Below, piece after piece: positions 26,882 through 36,754 of a DNA stretch of 64,000 nucleotides. The position numbers and the translations under genes are program-made. The first letter of the stretch is position 1, and the number at the start of each line of letters is the position of its first letter. Under the pieces are notes generated by a model. That model made no database searches and had not been told where the DNA came from. It worked only from the letters and a program-made list of their open reading frames with translations. The DNA comes from Geminicoccaceae bacterium (GTDB taxonomy: Bacteria > Pseudomonadota > Alphaproteobacteria > Geminicoccales > Geminicoccaceae), in assembly GCA_028285265.1 (NCBI GenBank), contig JANQPX010000069.1, positions 310,001-374,000 of the forward strand, written 5' to 3'.

Positions 26882-27820
26882 TTGACAACCTTGCTCTACA
26901 CTCATCCGGCAGCACTCGCCCATGACACCGGGCCTGGGCATCCAGAACAGCAGGCGCGTGCCAAGGTGATCTATGGTGCTATCGATCGCGAGGAGCAGAA
27001 ACAGAGCCTTGTCAATGTGATCCGCCGTGAGGCGCCAGAGGCGACACATGACCAGCTGGCACGTGTCCACCAAGCAGGATTCGTCGAGGCTGTGCTGAAG
27101 GCTGTGCCCGATGAGGGGTATGTCAGGATTGATGCTGACACCGTCATGTCGCCCGCATCCGGCGAAGCGGCACTCTGCCAGGCCGGAGCCGTTTGCGCTG
27201 CTGTGGATGCGGTAATGTCGGGTGATGCGGACAATGCCATGTGTGCTCTTAGGCCTCCTGGCCATCACGCTGAGCCGGCCCGGGCCATGGGTTTTTGTTT
27301 GTTCAACGGTATTGCTGTTGGGGCGATGCAGGCCGTCAACGAACATGGTTTGGAACGGGTCGCGATTTACGATTTTGATGTGCATCACGGCAACGGTACC
27401 CAAGCCGCATTTGAACGAGAGCCGCGGGTCCAGTATCTGTCGACCCATCAATGGCCCTTGTTTCCCGGTACTGGGGCAAAAGAAGAAACCGGCATCGGGA
27501 ACATCGTAAATCGACCACTTCCGTCGGGAACGGGTTCGCGCGCGTTTCGGGATGTGGTCGAGGGTGACATCCTCTCCGCAATCGATGACTTTAAGCCCGA
27601 GTTGATCATGGTCTCGGCAGGTTTTGACGCGCATCGCGCGGACCCCCTTGCTTCACTCGACTTGGACGAGGAAGACTTTGCCTGGGTGACTGATCAACTT
27701 ATGGCGCTCGCTAAGAAACATTCTAATGGACGAGTAGTTTCGGTTCTTGAAGGCGGTTATGATCTCGCCGCTCTATCCAGCAGTTTCCTGGCCCACTTGA
27801 ATGTATTGAGTAAATCGTGA
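26882..27820 (+). CDS. Histone deacetylase family (class II-like) amidohydrolase
   Basis: A 312-aa zinc hydrolase of the HDAC/acetoin-utilisation/acetylpolyamine amidohydrolase superfamily. Family motifs: RPPGHHAEPARAMGFCLFNG with the paired catalytic His residues, YDFDVHHGNGTQAAF with the zinc-ligand Asp and His, and VSAGFDAHRADPLASLDL with the third ligand Asp. The N-terminus LLYTHPAALAHDTGPGHPE is typical, so the TTG start with GGAGG upstream is accepted. It overlaps the next gene xseB by 4 nt, so it heads the isoprenoid operon. Substrate is uncertain; bacterial members act on acetylated polyamines or other amides. Confidence 0.9.
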   Translation: MTTLLYTHPAALAHDTGPGHPEQQARAKVIYGAIDREEQKQSLVNVIRREAPEATHDQLARVHQAGFVEAVLKAVPDEGYVRIDADTVMSPASGEAALCQAGAVCAAVDAVMSGDADNAMCALRPPGHHAEPARAMGFCLFNGIAVGAMQAVNEHGLERVAIYDFDVHHGNGTQAAFEREPRVQYLSTHQWPLFPGTGAKEETGIGNIVNRPLPSGTGSRAFRDVVEGDILSAIDDFKPELIMVSAGFDAHRADPLASLDLDEEDFAWVTDQLMALAKKHSNGRVVSVLEGGYDLAALSSSFLAHLNVLSKS

Positions 27821-28086
27821 CCAACAAAACCGATACTGATGCCGACGAGACTCACCATCTGCCTGCTGACATGAGTTTTGAACAAGCGCTAGGTGAACTG
27901 GAACAGATCGTTCAAGATCTCGAGCGGGGTCAGCTAGACCTAGACGCAGCAATCCAAGCTTACGAGCGCGGCACACTGTTGAAAGCACACTGTGATAGTA
28001 AGCTGAAGGAGGCACAGCTTCGTGTTGACAAAATCACTGTCGGCCTAGACGGAAATGTAAGCGTCGAGCCGGCGGCATTGGACTGA
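27817..28086 (+). CDS. xseB: Exodeoxyribonuclease VII small subunit
   Basis: An 89-aa protein with the XseB core MSFEQALGELEQIVQDLERG followed by LDLDAAIQAYERGTLLKAHC, two helices that bind the XseA nuclease subunit. The GTG start overlaps the upstream stop (GTGA), indicating coupling. The order xseB-ispA-dxs-tlyA is a conserved proteobacterial cluster. Confidence 0.95.
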   Translation: MTNKTDTDADETHHLPADMSFEQALGELEQIVQDLERGQLDLDAAIQAYERGTLLKAHCDSKLKEAQLRVDKITVGLDGNVSVEPAALD

Positions 28087-28090
28087 CCTG

Positions 28091-28978
28091 ATGACGGCCC
28101 TAGAGCGCGACCTCGCGCAAAATGCTGAAGCTATCGAGGCTATCTTCAGTCGTCTTTTGCCTGAGGCGCATGGGGCTCAAGCAAGGTTGTATGGTGCCAT
28201 GCGTTACGCCTCGCTGAACGGTGGGAAACGACTCCGACCTTTCTTGGTTTCTGCGGGTGCGCGGCTCTTTAACGTGCCGACAGAGCGTGCTCTACGGGTC
28301 GGTGCAGCGATCGAGCTCATTCATTGCTATTCTCTCGTACACGATGATCTGCCGGCGATGGATGATGCACCAACCCGACGCGGCCGCCCGTCCAATCATG
28401 TGCAATTTGATGAGGCGACGGCTATCCTTGCAGGTGATGCCCTCCAAAGTCTTGCGTTCGAGGTCCTCTCTGATGAGGCCACCCATCCCAAGGCTAGTGT
28501 AAGGGTGGAGCTGCTTCGACTCCTTGCAGATGCTTCGGGGGCTGCTGGTATGTGCGGTGGCCAAATGATTGATCTTGAGGCCGAGGCGAGGATGCTCAGC
28601 TTTGACGAGATTGTTCACCTCCAACGTCTAAAGACGGGCGCACTCTTTCAATTCTCCAGCGAAAGCGGAGCCATACTTGGGGGCGCTTCGTCGCCTGAGC
28701 GCGATGCTTTGCGTGCCTATGCCGATGATCTTGGTCTTGCATTTCAGATCAAGGATGACCTCTTGGATGTTGAAGGAGACCCAGCCTTGGCTGGAAAGGC
28801 GCTCGGCCAGGACGCCGCAGCTGGCAAGGCAACCCTCGTAGCACTTCTTGGTGTCGACGAGGCGAGGTCGCGCCTTTTACGCTTGCAAGCGAGTGCTGAA
28901 CACCATTTGCAACGATTTGGACCGGCGGCAGGGCCGCTTCGACAGCTTTTCGCGTTCGTCATAAACCGCTCCCATTAG
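28091..28978 (+). CDS. ispA: Polyprenyl (farnesyl/geranyl) diphosphate synthase
   Basis: A 295-aa trans-prenyltransferase that condenses IPP with allylic diphosphates. The first aspartate-rich motif is LVHDDLPAMDDAPTRRGRPS and the second FQIKDDLLDVEGD; GGKRLRPFLV is the IPP-binding segment. The six-residue spacing DDLPAMDD (DDx4D) is typical of bacterial FPP synthases. It lies 4 bp after xseB and upstream of dxs, supplying isoprenoids for quinones and undecaprenyl phosphate. Confidence 0.94.
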   Translation: MTALERDLAQNAEAIEAIFSRLLPEAHGAQARLYGAMRYASLNGGKRLRPFLVSAGARLFNVPTERALRVGAAIELIHCYSLVHDDLPAMDDAPTRRGRPSNHVQFDEATAILAGDALQSLAFEVLSDEATHPKASVRVELLRLLADASGAAGMCGGQMIDLEAEARMLSFDEIVHLQRLKTGALFQFSSESGAILGGASSPERDALRAYADDLGLAFQIKDDLLDVEGDPALAGKALGQDAAAGKATLVALLGVDEARSRLLRLQASAEHHLQRFGPAAGPLRQLFAFVINRSH

Positions 28979-29028
28979 CGAGAAACGCGGCGCGATGATG
29001 GGTGAAGGACAGCGATGAAGGGATGCGC

Positions 29029-30957
29029 ATGATTGAGACCCCGCTCCTCGATACCGTGAAGGAACCCATTGATCTCCGTCGATTGCCCGAGGCTAGTCTG
29101 CGGCAACTCGCCGACGAGCTTCGTGCAGAGACCATCGATGCTGTATCGGTGACCGGTGGTCACCTGGGGGCTGGGCTTGGCGTAGTCGAGCTTACGGTTG
29201 CTCTACACTATGTGTTCGACACGCCATCAGACAAAGTCCTGTGGGACGTCGGCCATCAGTGCTATCCGCACAAGATCCTTACAGGGAGGCGAGATCGCAT
29301 TAGGACATTGCGGCAGCCTGGTGGATTGTCAGGCTTCACGAAGCGCACCGAGAGCGATTACGATCCCTTTGGCGCTGCGCACAGCTCCACGTCAATTTCC
29401 GCTGGTCTTGGGATGGCGACGGCACGGGATTTGGCCGGCGACGACTTCGACGTCATTGCCGTGATCGGTGATGGTGCCATGAGTGCCGGTATGGCCTATG
29501 AAGCCATGAACAATGCTGGCGACATGGGTAAGCGTCTCATCGTCATCTTGAATGACAACAATATGTCGATTGCCCCTCCGGTGGGCGCCATGTCGAACTA
29601 TCTCTCCCGGGCGATTTCTTCGGAGGGTTACCGAAGTTTTCGCGATGTTGCCAAGCAGTTTGCTAATTTCATGCCGCCACCGCTTCGGACAGCAGCGGAG
29701 CGAGCTGAGGAGTATGCCCGCGGCATGGTGACGGGCGGAACACTCTTCGAAGAGTTGGGCTTTTACTATGTCGGTCCTCTTGATGGTCACAATCTCGACC
29801 ATCTCGTTCCCGTCTTGAAGAATATTCGCGACCACAAAGATTCAGGTCCTGTCCTGATCCATGTACGAACGAGGAAAGGCGCTGGCTATCCTCCCGCCGA
29901 GAAGTCTGCAGACAAGTATCACGGCGTGGTCAAGTTCGACACGGCTACAGGAACGCAGTTTAAGAAAAAAGGTAACGCGCCGGCATACACTTCAGTATTT
30001 GCCAAGGGGCTCCTAGCAGAAGCGGAACATGATCCGTTGATTGTCGCGATAACCGCGGCGATGCCGTCCGGCACCGGCGTCGATGCGTTCATCAAGGCCC
30101 ATCCTGACCGATCATTTGATGTAGGCATCGCTGAGCAGCATGGCGTGACCTTTGCCGCGGGACTTGCCTGCGAGGGCTATAAGCCGTTTTGTGCGATCTA
30201 CTCCACTTTCCTGCAACGGGGCTACGATCAAGTCGTTCATGATGTCGCCATTCAGAAGTTGCCCGTGCGATTTGTGCTCGACCGTGCAGGTTTGGTCGGG
30301 GCCGATGGACCAACCCATGCCGGCGCCTTTGATGTCGCCTACCTGGGTTGTCTACCCGGCTTCGTGGTGATGGCTGCTGCTGACGAGGCGGAGCTGATGC
30401 ATATGGTGGCGACGCAGGTTGCCTTAGACGATCGTCCCTCGGCCCTAAGATACCCGAGGGGCGAAGGAGTTGGCGTCGATCTCCCTGAGCGCGGCACGGT
30501 GCTTGAGATCGGCAAAGGGCGCATTGTTCAGGAGAGTAGTGGGCCCATCGCGCTCTTGTCTTTTGGTGCACGGCTGCAAGAATGCTTGAAAGCTGCGGAG
30601 GAGCTGACCGCCTGCGGTTTGCCAACTACGGTGGCCGATGCACGCTTTGCGAAGCCTTTGGACGAGGAACTCATTCGAAAATTGGCGTCTGAACACGACC
30701 TTCTCGTGACCATTGAAGAAGGGTCAATCGGTGGTTTCGGTTCACAGGTCCAACAGTTCATGCTGGATGCTGGTCTGCTTGATAGTGGGCGTCTCCGCTT
30801 GCGGTCGATGACTCTGCCGGACAGCTTCATCGATCACGGTACACCTGCTGGCATGTATGACGAGGCTGGCCTCAATGCCCAACATATCGCAGCGCTGGCT
30901 CGGGTCATCCTGAAGCCCAACGCCAAGGCCGAAACGGATGCCAAAGCCCGTGCCTAG
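29029..30957 (+). CDS. dxs: 1-deoxy-D-xylulose-5-phosphate synthase
   Basis: A TPP-dependent enzyme of about 642 aa that condenses pyruvate and glyceraldehyde-3-phosphate, the first step of the MEP isoprenoid pathway. Motifs: TGGHLGAGLGVVELTVALHY, DVGHQCYPHKILTGR, the TPP/Mg site VIGDGAMSAGMAYEAMNNAG..LNDNNMSI, and transketolase-C region FDVGIAEQHGVTFAAGLA. An open frame begins at a GTG at 29002, but GAAGGG lies 6 nt before ATG 29029, which gives the usual family length. ispA is directly upstream. Confidence 0.96.
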   Translation: MIETPLLDTVKEPIDLRRLPEASLRQLADELRAETIDAVSVTGGHLGAGLGVVELTVALHYVFDTPSDKVLWDVGHQCYPHKILTGRRDRIRTLRQPGGLSGFTKRTESDYDPFGAAHSSTSISAGLGMATARDLAGDDFDVIAVIGDGAMSAGMAYEAMNNAGDMGKRLIVILNDNNMSIAPPVGAMSNYLSRAISSEGYRSFRDVAKQFANFMPPPLRTAAERAEEYARGMVTGGTLFEELGFYYVGPLDGHNLDHLVPVLKNIRDHKDSGPVLIHVRTRKGAGYPPAEKSADKYHGVVKFDTATGTQFKKKGNAPAYTSVFAKGLLAEAEHDPLIVAITAAMPSGTGVDAFIKAHPDRSFDVGIAEQHGVTFAAGLACEGYKPFCAIYSTFLQRGYDQVVHDVAIQKLPVRFVLDRAGLVGADGPTHAGAFDVAYLGCLPGFVVMAAADEAELMHMVATQVALDDRPSALRYPRGEGVGVDLPERGTVLEIGKGRIVQESSGPIALLSFGARLQECLKAAEELTACGLPTTVADARFAKPLDEELIRKLASEHDLLVTIEEGSIGGFGSQVQQFMLDAGLLDSGRLRLRSMTLPDSFIDHGTPAGMYDEAGLNAQHIAALARVILKPNAKAETDAKARA

Positions 30958-30987
30958 GAATGCGACCGGATTGGATTCGGCAATGAC

Positions 30988-31743
30988 ATGGCAAAAGTGA
31001 GGGCTGATCAGCTCTTGGTCGAACGCGGACTTGCGGATAGCCGAAACAAGGCACAGGCGCTGATCCTAGGTGGTTCCGTATTTTCGGGAGAGCGTCGGAT
31101 CGACAAACCTGGTCAGCTGATGGCCGGTGACGTCCCCCTTGAGCTGCGCGGCCGGTCACTTCCATATGTGTCTCGTGGGGGACTTAAACTCGCTCATGGC
31201 CTTGATTATCTCAATTTAGACCCTTCCGGTATGATAGCGATCGACGTTGGTGCATCGACCGGAGGTTTTACTGACGTTCTGTTGCAGCGAGGCGCATTGC
31301 GCGTTTATGCCGTCGACGTTGGTCACGGACAGTTGGATTGGCGCCTAAGAAACGATCCACGGGTCATGGTGCTAGAAAAAACCAATGCCCGGCATCTCGC
31401 GCATCATCACGTGCCAACGCCGGTAGATATAGTCGTCTGTGATGCGAGTTTCATCTCATTGCGGCTGGTGCTGCCAGCCAGCCTTGCTATGGTTCGGCCC
31501 GATGGATGGCTTGTCGCCCTTATTAAACCGCAATTTGAAGTGGGGAAGGGTGAAGTCGGCAAGGGCGGTGTGGTGCGAGATGAAGACCTTCATAGGCGCG
31601 TTTGTTCAGAGATTGAGACATGGCTTTCGGTTGATCTGGATTGGACCATCCGCGGTATCACGCCAAGTCCCATTTTGGGCCCCAAGGGTAATCGGGAATT
31701 TCTTGTCGGCGCCCAACGCCGTTCGCCAAGATCACCTACTTGA
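30988..31743 (+). CDS. tlyA: TlyA family rRNA 2'-O-methyltransferase
   Basis: A 251-aa protein: an N-terminal S4 RNA-binding domain (VRADQLLVERGLADSRNKAQ) joined to an FtsJ-like methyltransferase domain with the SAM site IAIDVGASTGGFTDVLLQRG and the acidic VVCDASFISL. Mycobacterial TlyA methylates 16S and 23S rRNA cytidines and determines capreomycin sensitivity. The K-D-K-type catalytic residues cannot be proven here, but ALIKPQFEVGK is present. It ends the xseB-ispA-dxs-tlyA operon. Confidence 0.93.
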   Translation: MAKVRADQLLVERGLADSRNKAQALILGGSVFSGERRIDKPGQLMAGDVPLELRGRSLPYVSRGGLKLAHGLDYLNLDPSGMIAIDVGASTGGFTDVLLQRGALRVYAVDVGHGQLDWRLRNDPRVMVLEKTNARHLAHHHVPTPVDIVVCDASFISLRLVLPASLAMVRPDGWLVALIKPQFEVGKGEVGKGGVVRDEDLHRRVCSEIETWLSVDLDWTIRGITPSPILGPKGNREFLVGAQRRSPRSPT

Positions 31744-31915
31744 CAGTTTTCATTAATCGCTTAAATCCAGGCCCAAATCAGTTCGCCAATCGTACAAGCC
31801 CCTCTCGAGAAATGGTCTAGCCTTAGCTTTACGACATCGAGGGGCACAGCCTGTCGATCGGTCGAAGCAAGCCGCACACAATAGGTTGTCAAAGAAAGAG
31901 GGAGATAGGTTCGGC

Positions 31916-32860
31916 ATGGATACCCTGCTGGACATCAAGAGACTTTCCAAGACCTTCGGGACCATCAAGGCTGTCGATGGCGTCGATTTCCGCGTCGGTC
32001 GAGGCGAAGTGCTCGGCTTTCTAGGGCCGAATGGCGCCGGAAAATCGACGACCATGCGGATGGTTGCGGGATATCTGACACCGAGCAGCGGTCGTATAGA
32101 GGTGTGCGGTTTCGATGTCGCGTCAAAACCAGTCGAGATCCGGAGACGTCTCGGTTATCTGCCCGAGGGTGCACCTGCTTATGGTGATATGACACCCGCC
32201 AGCCTGCTGTCGTTCGTCGCCGACATTCGCAAGATCAAGGGCGACGACAAAGCCCATCGGATTGGCCATGTGGCCGAGCGGCTTGAACTAGACACGGTTC
32301 TCAATCAGCCGATCGAGACGCTGTCCAAGGGCTTCAAACGTCGGGTCGGTCTTGCGACAACGCTTCTGCACGATCCGGATGTCCTGATTTTGGATGAACC
32401 AACAGATGGCTTGGATCCCAACCAGAAGCATCAGGTGCGAACGCTTTTGAGTGAGCTTGCCAAGGACAAAGCGATTATCATTTCGACCCACATTTTGGAG
32501 GAGGTCGACGCGATCTGTTCTCGCGCTATTGTCATTGCGCGCGGCAAAATCGTGGCGGACGCGAAACCCGCCGAGCTGCTGGCGAAGTCAAAGCTCCATA
32601 ACGCCGTGGCCCTCCGCATGAAGCGCGATTTTCTCGAGCCGGCAAAAGTTGTGCTTGAGGGCATGGAGAGCGTCGCCGGTCTCAGGCAAGTCGATGTCGG
32701 CGAGAGCCAAGTCCATCTGATTGTGCTGCCGAAAGACGGCGCCAACATCATTGATCAGGTGCGGCATCAAGTAACCCAGGGCGGCGTGGCTTTAGAGGAG
32801 TTATTCCTAGAACGCGGCCGACTTGATGATGTATTCCGTGAACTCACTAGAGCTGCCTGA
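31916..32860 (+). CDS. ABC transporter ATP-binding protein, GldA-like
   Basis: About 314 aa. Walker A GPNGAGKSTTMRM, Q-loop region RLGYLPEGAPAYGDMTP, signature LSKGFKRRVGLA, Walker B VLILDEPTDGLDP and the switch His in ISTHILEEVDA are all present. The C-terminal 90 residues form the extension of GldA/NatA-type exporters. ATG at 31916 is preferred over 31886 because the protein starts normally at MDTLLDIKRLSKTFG. First gene of a four-gene operon with permease, GldG-like and DUF4340 proteins. Cargo unknown; Gld proteins of Flavobacterium serve gliding, which is not implied here. Confidence 0.9.
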   Translation: MDTLLDIKRLSKTFGTIKAVDGVDFRVGRGEVLGFLGPNGAGKSTTMRMVAGYLTPSSGRIEVCGFDVASKPVEIRRRLGYLPEGAPAYGDMTPASLLSFVADIRKIKGDDKAHRIGHVAERLELDTVLNQPIETLSKGFKRRVGLATTLLHDPDVLILDEPTDGLDPNQKHQVRTLLSELAKDKAIIISTHILEEVDAICSRAIVIARGKIVADAKPAELLAKSKLHNAVALRMKRDFLEPAKVVLEGMESVAGLRQVDVGESQVHLIVLPKDGANIIDQVRHQVTQGGVALEELFLERGRLDDVFRELTRAA

Positions 32861-32873
32861 GGGAGATTGGGCC

Positions 32874-33608
32874 ATGAACTCGATCCTGACGATCATCAGG
32901 CGCGAACTCAGCGGCTATTTCAGCTCGCCGCTCGCCTATGTGTTCATCGTGATCTTCCTCGCTCTTTGCGGCAGCATGACGTTTTATTTGGGTGGGTGGC
33001 TCGATCGCGGCCGAGCAGATCTGAATACGTTTTTCAATTGGCATCCATGGCTCTATCTCTTCTTGGTGCCAGCGATCGGCATGCGTCTCTGGGCAGAAGA
33101 GCGACGGACCGGCACCATCGAATTTTTAACGACGTTGCCAGTGACCACCACCGAAGCGGTTGTCGGAAAGTTTCTAGCGGCATGGCTGTTCATCGGGATC
33201 GCCCTTTTGTTTACGTTCCCGATGTGGCTCACGGTTAACTACCTTGGCGATCCCGATAATGGTGTGATTGTTGCAGGTTATATCGGAAGCTGGCTACTGG
33301 CAGGCGGCATGCTTGCGATCTCGACGGCGATCTCTGCGCTTACGAAGAATCAGGTAATTGCTTTCGTTCTGGCGGCCGCCGTGTGTTTTCTTTTTCTTAT
33401 GAGTGGGGTCGAGATCGTTCAGGCGATATTTTCCAGTTGGGCGTCGGATGCAGTCGTGGACACGGTCTCCAATCTCAGCCTGCTGACCTCTTTCAATGCC
33501 ATCGTTTCAGGTGTGATCGATCTGCGTCATCTCATCTTGTTCTCGTCGCTGATCGCGATCAGCCTGTTCATCAATGTCGCTGTGGTCGACTTAAAAAAGG
33601 GAGCTTGA
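32874..33608 (+). CDS. ABC-2 type permease, GldF-like
   Basis: About 244 aa with six predicted TM helices, e.g. SPLAYVFIVIFLALCGSMTF, WLYLFLVPAIGMRLWAEERR and VIAFVLAAAVCFLFLMSG. The segment RLWAEERRTGTIEFLTTLPV is a hallmark of ABC-2 permeases of the GldF group. The start ATG at 32874 has GAGGGAGA upstream. It is coupled in the operon to the ATPase (13 bp upstream) and to the GldG-like gene (3 bp downstream). Confidence 0.9.
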   Translation: MNSILTIIRRELSGYFSSPLAYVFIVIFLALCGSMTFYLGGWLDRGRADLNTFFNWHPWLYLFLVPAIGMRLWAEERRTGTIEFLTTLPVTTTEAVVGKFLAAWLFIGIALLFTFPMWLTVNYLGDPDNGVIVAGYIGSWLLAGGMLAISTAISALTKNQVIAFVLAAAVCFLFLMSGVEIVQAIFSSWASDAVVDTVSNLSLLTSFNAIVSGVIDLRHLILFSSLIAISLFINVAVVDLKKGA

Positions 33609-33611
33609 GTC

Positions 33612-35507
33612 TTGGGTCTCCTCAATAGCCTCGATCGCGGCCGTCTCACGTGGATCGGTATTGGGCTCGCAATCGTTTTCTTCTTTTCGCTGAACTTGTT
33701 GGCGCGAAACGTCTTTACGTCGATCCGACTCGACTTAACGTCTGAAGGCGTTTACACGCTCTCTTCTGGCACGAAAGATATGCTCGCTGGCATGGAGGAG
33801 CCGATTGATCTTCGCTTCTACTACAGCGACAGTCTTGATGATGTTGGCGCGTATTTTTCTACCCACGCTGGCCGGGTTGACGAACTGCTTGACGAGTATC
33901 GACGGCTATCAGGTGGTAAAATCCGGATCGAGCGTCTTGACCCTGAACCCTTCTCGCAAGAAGAAGATCTGGCCGTAGCCGAAGGCGTGCGCGGGCTTCC
34001 CGTGTCCAACAGTGGAGACCTCGCCTATTTTGGCATATCGGGTCGCAACACTACTGACGATACGGAGGCGCTTTCTTATCTAGCCCCCGAGCGCGCAGAC
34101 TTTCTCGAATATGACCTGACCCGTATGGTCTACGACCTTGGCAATCCCGATAAACCGGTCGTCGGCGTTCTTGGCGATTTGCCATTGATGGGATCACAAT
34201 TTAATCAAGGTCAACCCTGGTTGGTCCTTGAAGCCATGTTCCAATTCTTCGATATGCGCTTTCTCGGTGGCAATCATCAGGCCATTCCCAATGAAGTCGA
34301 CGTCTTGATGTTAGCGCAACCGCAGAATCTCGATGAACCTAGTCTCTATGCTATTGATCAGTTTGTGATGAATGGTGGTCGTATTTTCGCCATGGTCGAC
34401 CCCCTCGCAGAGAGCATGATCAATCAAGGAGCACAATTTGGCCAACAAGGTGGTGGGAGTGCTATTCAGGCGCTTGATCCACTCTTCGCCGCCTGGGGTA
34501 TTGAGATGGCGGACAACCGTGTGATCGCCGATGCCGTGACGGCTCAGCAAGTCGGTGCGCGGGTGAATGGACGGCAAGCGGTTGTGCAGTATCTGCCCTG
34601 GCTGGGTCTCGGTGAGCAATATTTTGCCGATGGCGACGTTGTTACGGCGTCTCTCGAGCGAGTGACCTTAAACAGCGCCGGTTCAATTCGCGCACGCGAT
34701 GGCGCTGAGACGACAATCGAACCGCTTTTGATCTCGAGCAATCAAGCCATGGAGATCGATGCGGAGCCCCTTCGCGTCGCGCCAGATCCAGCGAAACTTA
34801 TCGCCGAATTCGAACCCAGTGGCATCACCTATACCCTTGCCGCCAAGATCACTGGTCCCGTCAAATCAGCCTTCCCAGACGGCCCTCCTGAAGGTGCGGA
34901 TGAGGGTCTTGCAGGGAAGCATCTTGCTGAAGCCCAAACTCCGCTCAGCCTTGTGTTGATCGCTGATGCTGACATGTTGCACGATCAGAATTGGGTGCGT
35001 CAGCAAGATCTCTTGGGTCAAAGGGTCACGCTTCCGATCGCCAATAACGCCGATTTTGCAGTCAATGTTCTCGAGTTGCTTTCTGGCAGCGAGAATCTGA
35101 TCAGCTTACGTGGCCGCGGTCTGAGTGTGCGCCCGTTCACCGTGATTGAAGAGATGGCGCAGGAAGCCGAGTTTAAGTATCGCGCCAAAGAGCAGGAACT
35201 GTTGGCCCAGATCGATGAAACTGAGCAGAACATTCAAAAGCTGCAGGAGGAAGAACAACAATCGGGAGTTATTCTGACCGCCGAGCAGCAAACCGAAATC
35301 GAAAACTTCCGCGCTGAGATGATTGGTCTTCGTCAGGAGCTTCGAGGTGTACAGCGTTCGCTCCGCCAGGATGTTGAAGCCCTTGATGCAAGGCTCAAGT
35401 TCCTGAACATATGGGCCGTACCTTTGATCATTGCGCTGATCGCGATTGGCCTTGCTCTGTTCCGTCAAATGCGGGCGTTGCGATTCGCAGCGCGTCCGAG
35501 TGAATAG
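33612..35507 (+). CDS. GldG-like auxiliary ABC transporter protein
   Basis: A 631-aa protein anchored by an N-terminal TM helix (IGIGLAIVFFFSLNLLARNV) and a C-terminal TM helix (IWAVPLIIALIAIGLALF), with a large extracytoplasmic ABC_transp_aux domain between (LTSEGVYTLSSGTKDMLAG; GGRIFAMVDPLAES). A coiled coil at about residues 515-595 precedes the last TM. TTG start with GGGAG upstream. Members of this family always travel with GldA/F-type ABC pairs and the exported cargo is unknown. Confidence 0.9.
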   Translation: MGLLNSLDRGRLTWIGIGLAIVFFFSLNLLARNVFTSIRLDLTSEGVYTLSSGTKDMLAGMEEPIDLRFYYSDSLDDVGAYFSTHAGRVDELLDEYRRLSGGKIRIERLDPEPFSQEEDLAVAEGVRGLPVSNSGDLAYFGISGRNTTDDTEALSYLAPERADFLEYDLTRMVYDLGNPDKPVVGVLGDLPLMGSQFNQGQPWLVLEAMFQFFDMRFLGGNHQAIPNEVDVLMLAQPQNLDEPSLYAIDQFVMNGGRIFAMVDPLAESMINQGAQFGQQGGGSAIQALDPLFAAWGIEMADNRVIADAVTAQQVGARVNGRQAVVQYLPWLGLGEQYFADGDVVTASLERVTLNSAGSIRARDGAETTIEPLLISSNQAMEIDAEPLRVAPDPAKLIAEFEPSGITYTLAAKITGPVKSAFPDGPPEGADEGLAGKHLAEAQTPLSLVLIADADMLHDQNWVRQQDLLGQRVTLPIANNADFAVNVLELLSGSENLISLRGRGLSVRPFTVIEEMAQEAEFKYRAKEQELLAQIDETEQNIQKLQEEEQQSGVILTAEQQTEIENFRAEMIGLRQELRGVQRSLRQDVEALDARLKFLNIWAVPLIIALIAIGLALFRQMRALRFAARPSE

Positions 35508-35527
35508 GTTTTGAAGGAGTTGATGAT

Positions 35528-36583
35528 ATGACGCCCAAGGCCTTCCTCGCGCTCGCAGGACTTACGCTTGTCACAACGTTAGGCGCTACGACCTCCGTTT
35601 TGATGCAGCCGTCGACGGGACCAGTCGCCTATATCGACGAGCCAGCCTTCCCGGAACTTCGGGCTAAACCAGATGCCGTCATGAAGGTAACCATCCAGAC
35701 GAAGGATGGTACAATTACGCTGAATCGCACGTCGCCTGGAACCTGGACGACACCTGAAGCATTCGACTATCCGGCGGCTAATGACAAAATCAATCAACTT
35801 GTGCGCCAACTCAATGATATGCGCCTGATAGAAGCGAAGACAGCGAATGCCGAGCGTTTTTCGAGGCTCGAGGTAGAGGATGTGACGGGCGAGTCCAATT
35901 CGAGACTGATCCGTCTTGAGGACGCATCTGGCAATGTTCTCGCTGAAGCGCTTATGGGCAAACGCCTCTTCAGGCTCACGGGCAATGCGAACTCCGGCAC
36001 CTATATCCGGCGGCCCGGCGAAGATCAAAGTTGGCTCGCCTCTGGAGGGTTCGATCTTGATCCTGCGGTTGAAGCTTGGCTGGATCAAATCGTCGTTGAG
36101 ATAGATCGCAGCGAGGTGGCAAAGGTCGAAGTCGCTCTTGCCGGCGTAGAAAGCTATAGCGTTTCTCGAAGCAGTGCCAATGATGATCTGATTATCGATA
36201 ATCTAGCTGATGGCGAGGTTCTCAAGGAAGGCGCCAATCTCTCTGAACTTGCAAGCGCGATGACGTCAGTTCGGCTAGCCTCTGTCAAATTGGCGAATGA
36301 TGTCATTTGGCCCGATGAACGTCACGTGATCAAAGTTTGGACATTCGATGGCCTCGAGCTAACCATGCAGATCGCGTTGATTGACGACAAACCTTGGGTG
36401 ACGGTGACAGCAGTCTCGGGGGATCTTCCAGACGATGCAGCGGCCGCAGATCAGACGCTTCAGCGTGTCGAGGTGATCAACAATACGGCGTCATCCTGGG
36501 CTTATGAGGTCAACCAGTCGCTGTATCAGCGTTTGACCAAACCGCGCGGATTCTGGTTAGAGGTCTCAGATAGCACCTCCTAA
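35528..36583 (+). CDS. DUF4340 domain protein
   Basis: A 351-aa protein with an N-terminal TM/signal anchor (AFLALAGLTLVTTLGATTSV) and repeated beta-rich segments typical of DUF4340 (VTIQTKDGTITLNRTSPGTW; LIRLEDASGNVLAEALMGKR; RRPGEDQSWLASG). Such proteins regularly end Gld-like ABC operons, as here 20 bp after the gldG-like gene, and probably form an extracytoplasmic partner. The exact role is unknown. Confidence 0.85.
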   Translation: MTPKAFLALAGLTLVTTLGATTSVLMQPSTGPVAYIDEPAFPELRAKPDAVMKVTIQTKDGTITLNRTSPGTWTTPEAFDYPAANDKINQLVRQLNDMRLIEAKTANAERFSRLEVEDVTGESNSRLIRLEDASGNVLAEALMGKRLFRLTGNANSGTYIRRPGEDQSWLASGGFDLDPAVEAWLDQIVVEIDRSEVAKVEVALAGVESYSVSRSSANDDLIIDNLADGEVLKEGANLSELASAMTSVRLASVKLANDVIWPDERHVIKVWTFDGLELTMQIALIDDKPWVTVTAVSGDLPDDAAAADQTLQRVEVINNTASSWAYEVNQSLYQRLTKPRGFWLEVSDSTS

Positions 36584-36584
36584 G

Positions 36585-36633
36585 TGCTACGGCGGAGAAA
36601 AGAGGACAGCTTCTCGAACGAAGCTGCGTAGCA
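36585..36633 (+). other. Composite inverted repeat after the ABC operon
   Basis: An inner 7-bp hairpin CAGCTTC-tcgaac-GAAGCTG (36607-36626) is nested in an outer pair TGCTACG (36585-36591) / CGTAGCA (36627-36633). It begins directly after the DUF4340 stop codon. There is no clear T-run. It could be a weak terminator separating the operon from the Crp/Fnr gene. Confidence 0.4.
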
Positions 36634-36754
36634 TAGAGTTCAAACTACGTTAAATGTGGGAAAAACTGACGTTTGAACGTGAATCACTCGATGGTTCTTC
36701 CCGAGTTGATGCGCTAAGCTTTCGCTCAATCGCACGACATTGGGGAGAGGGGTA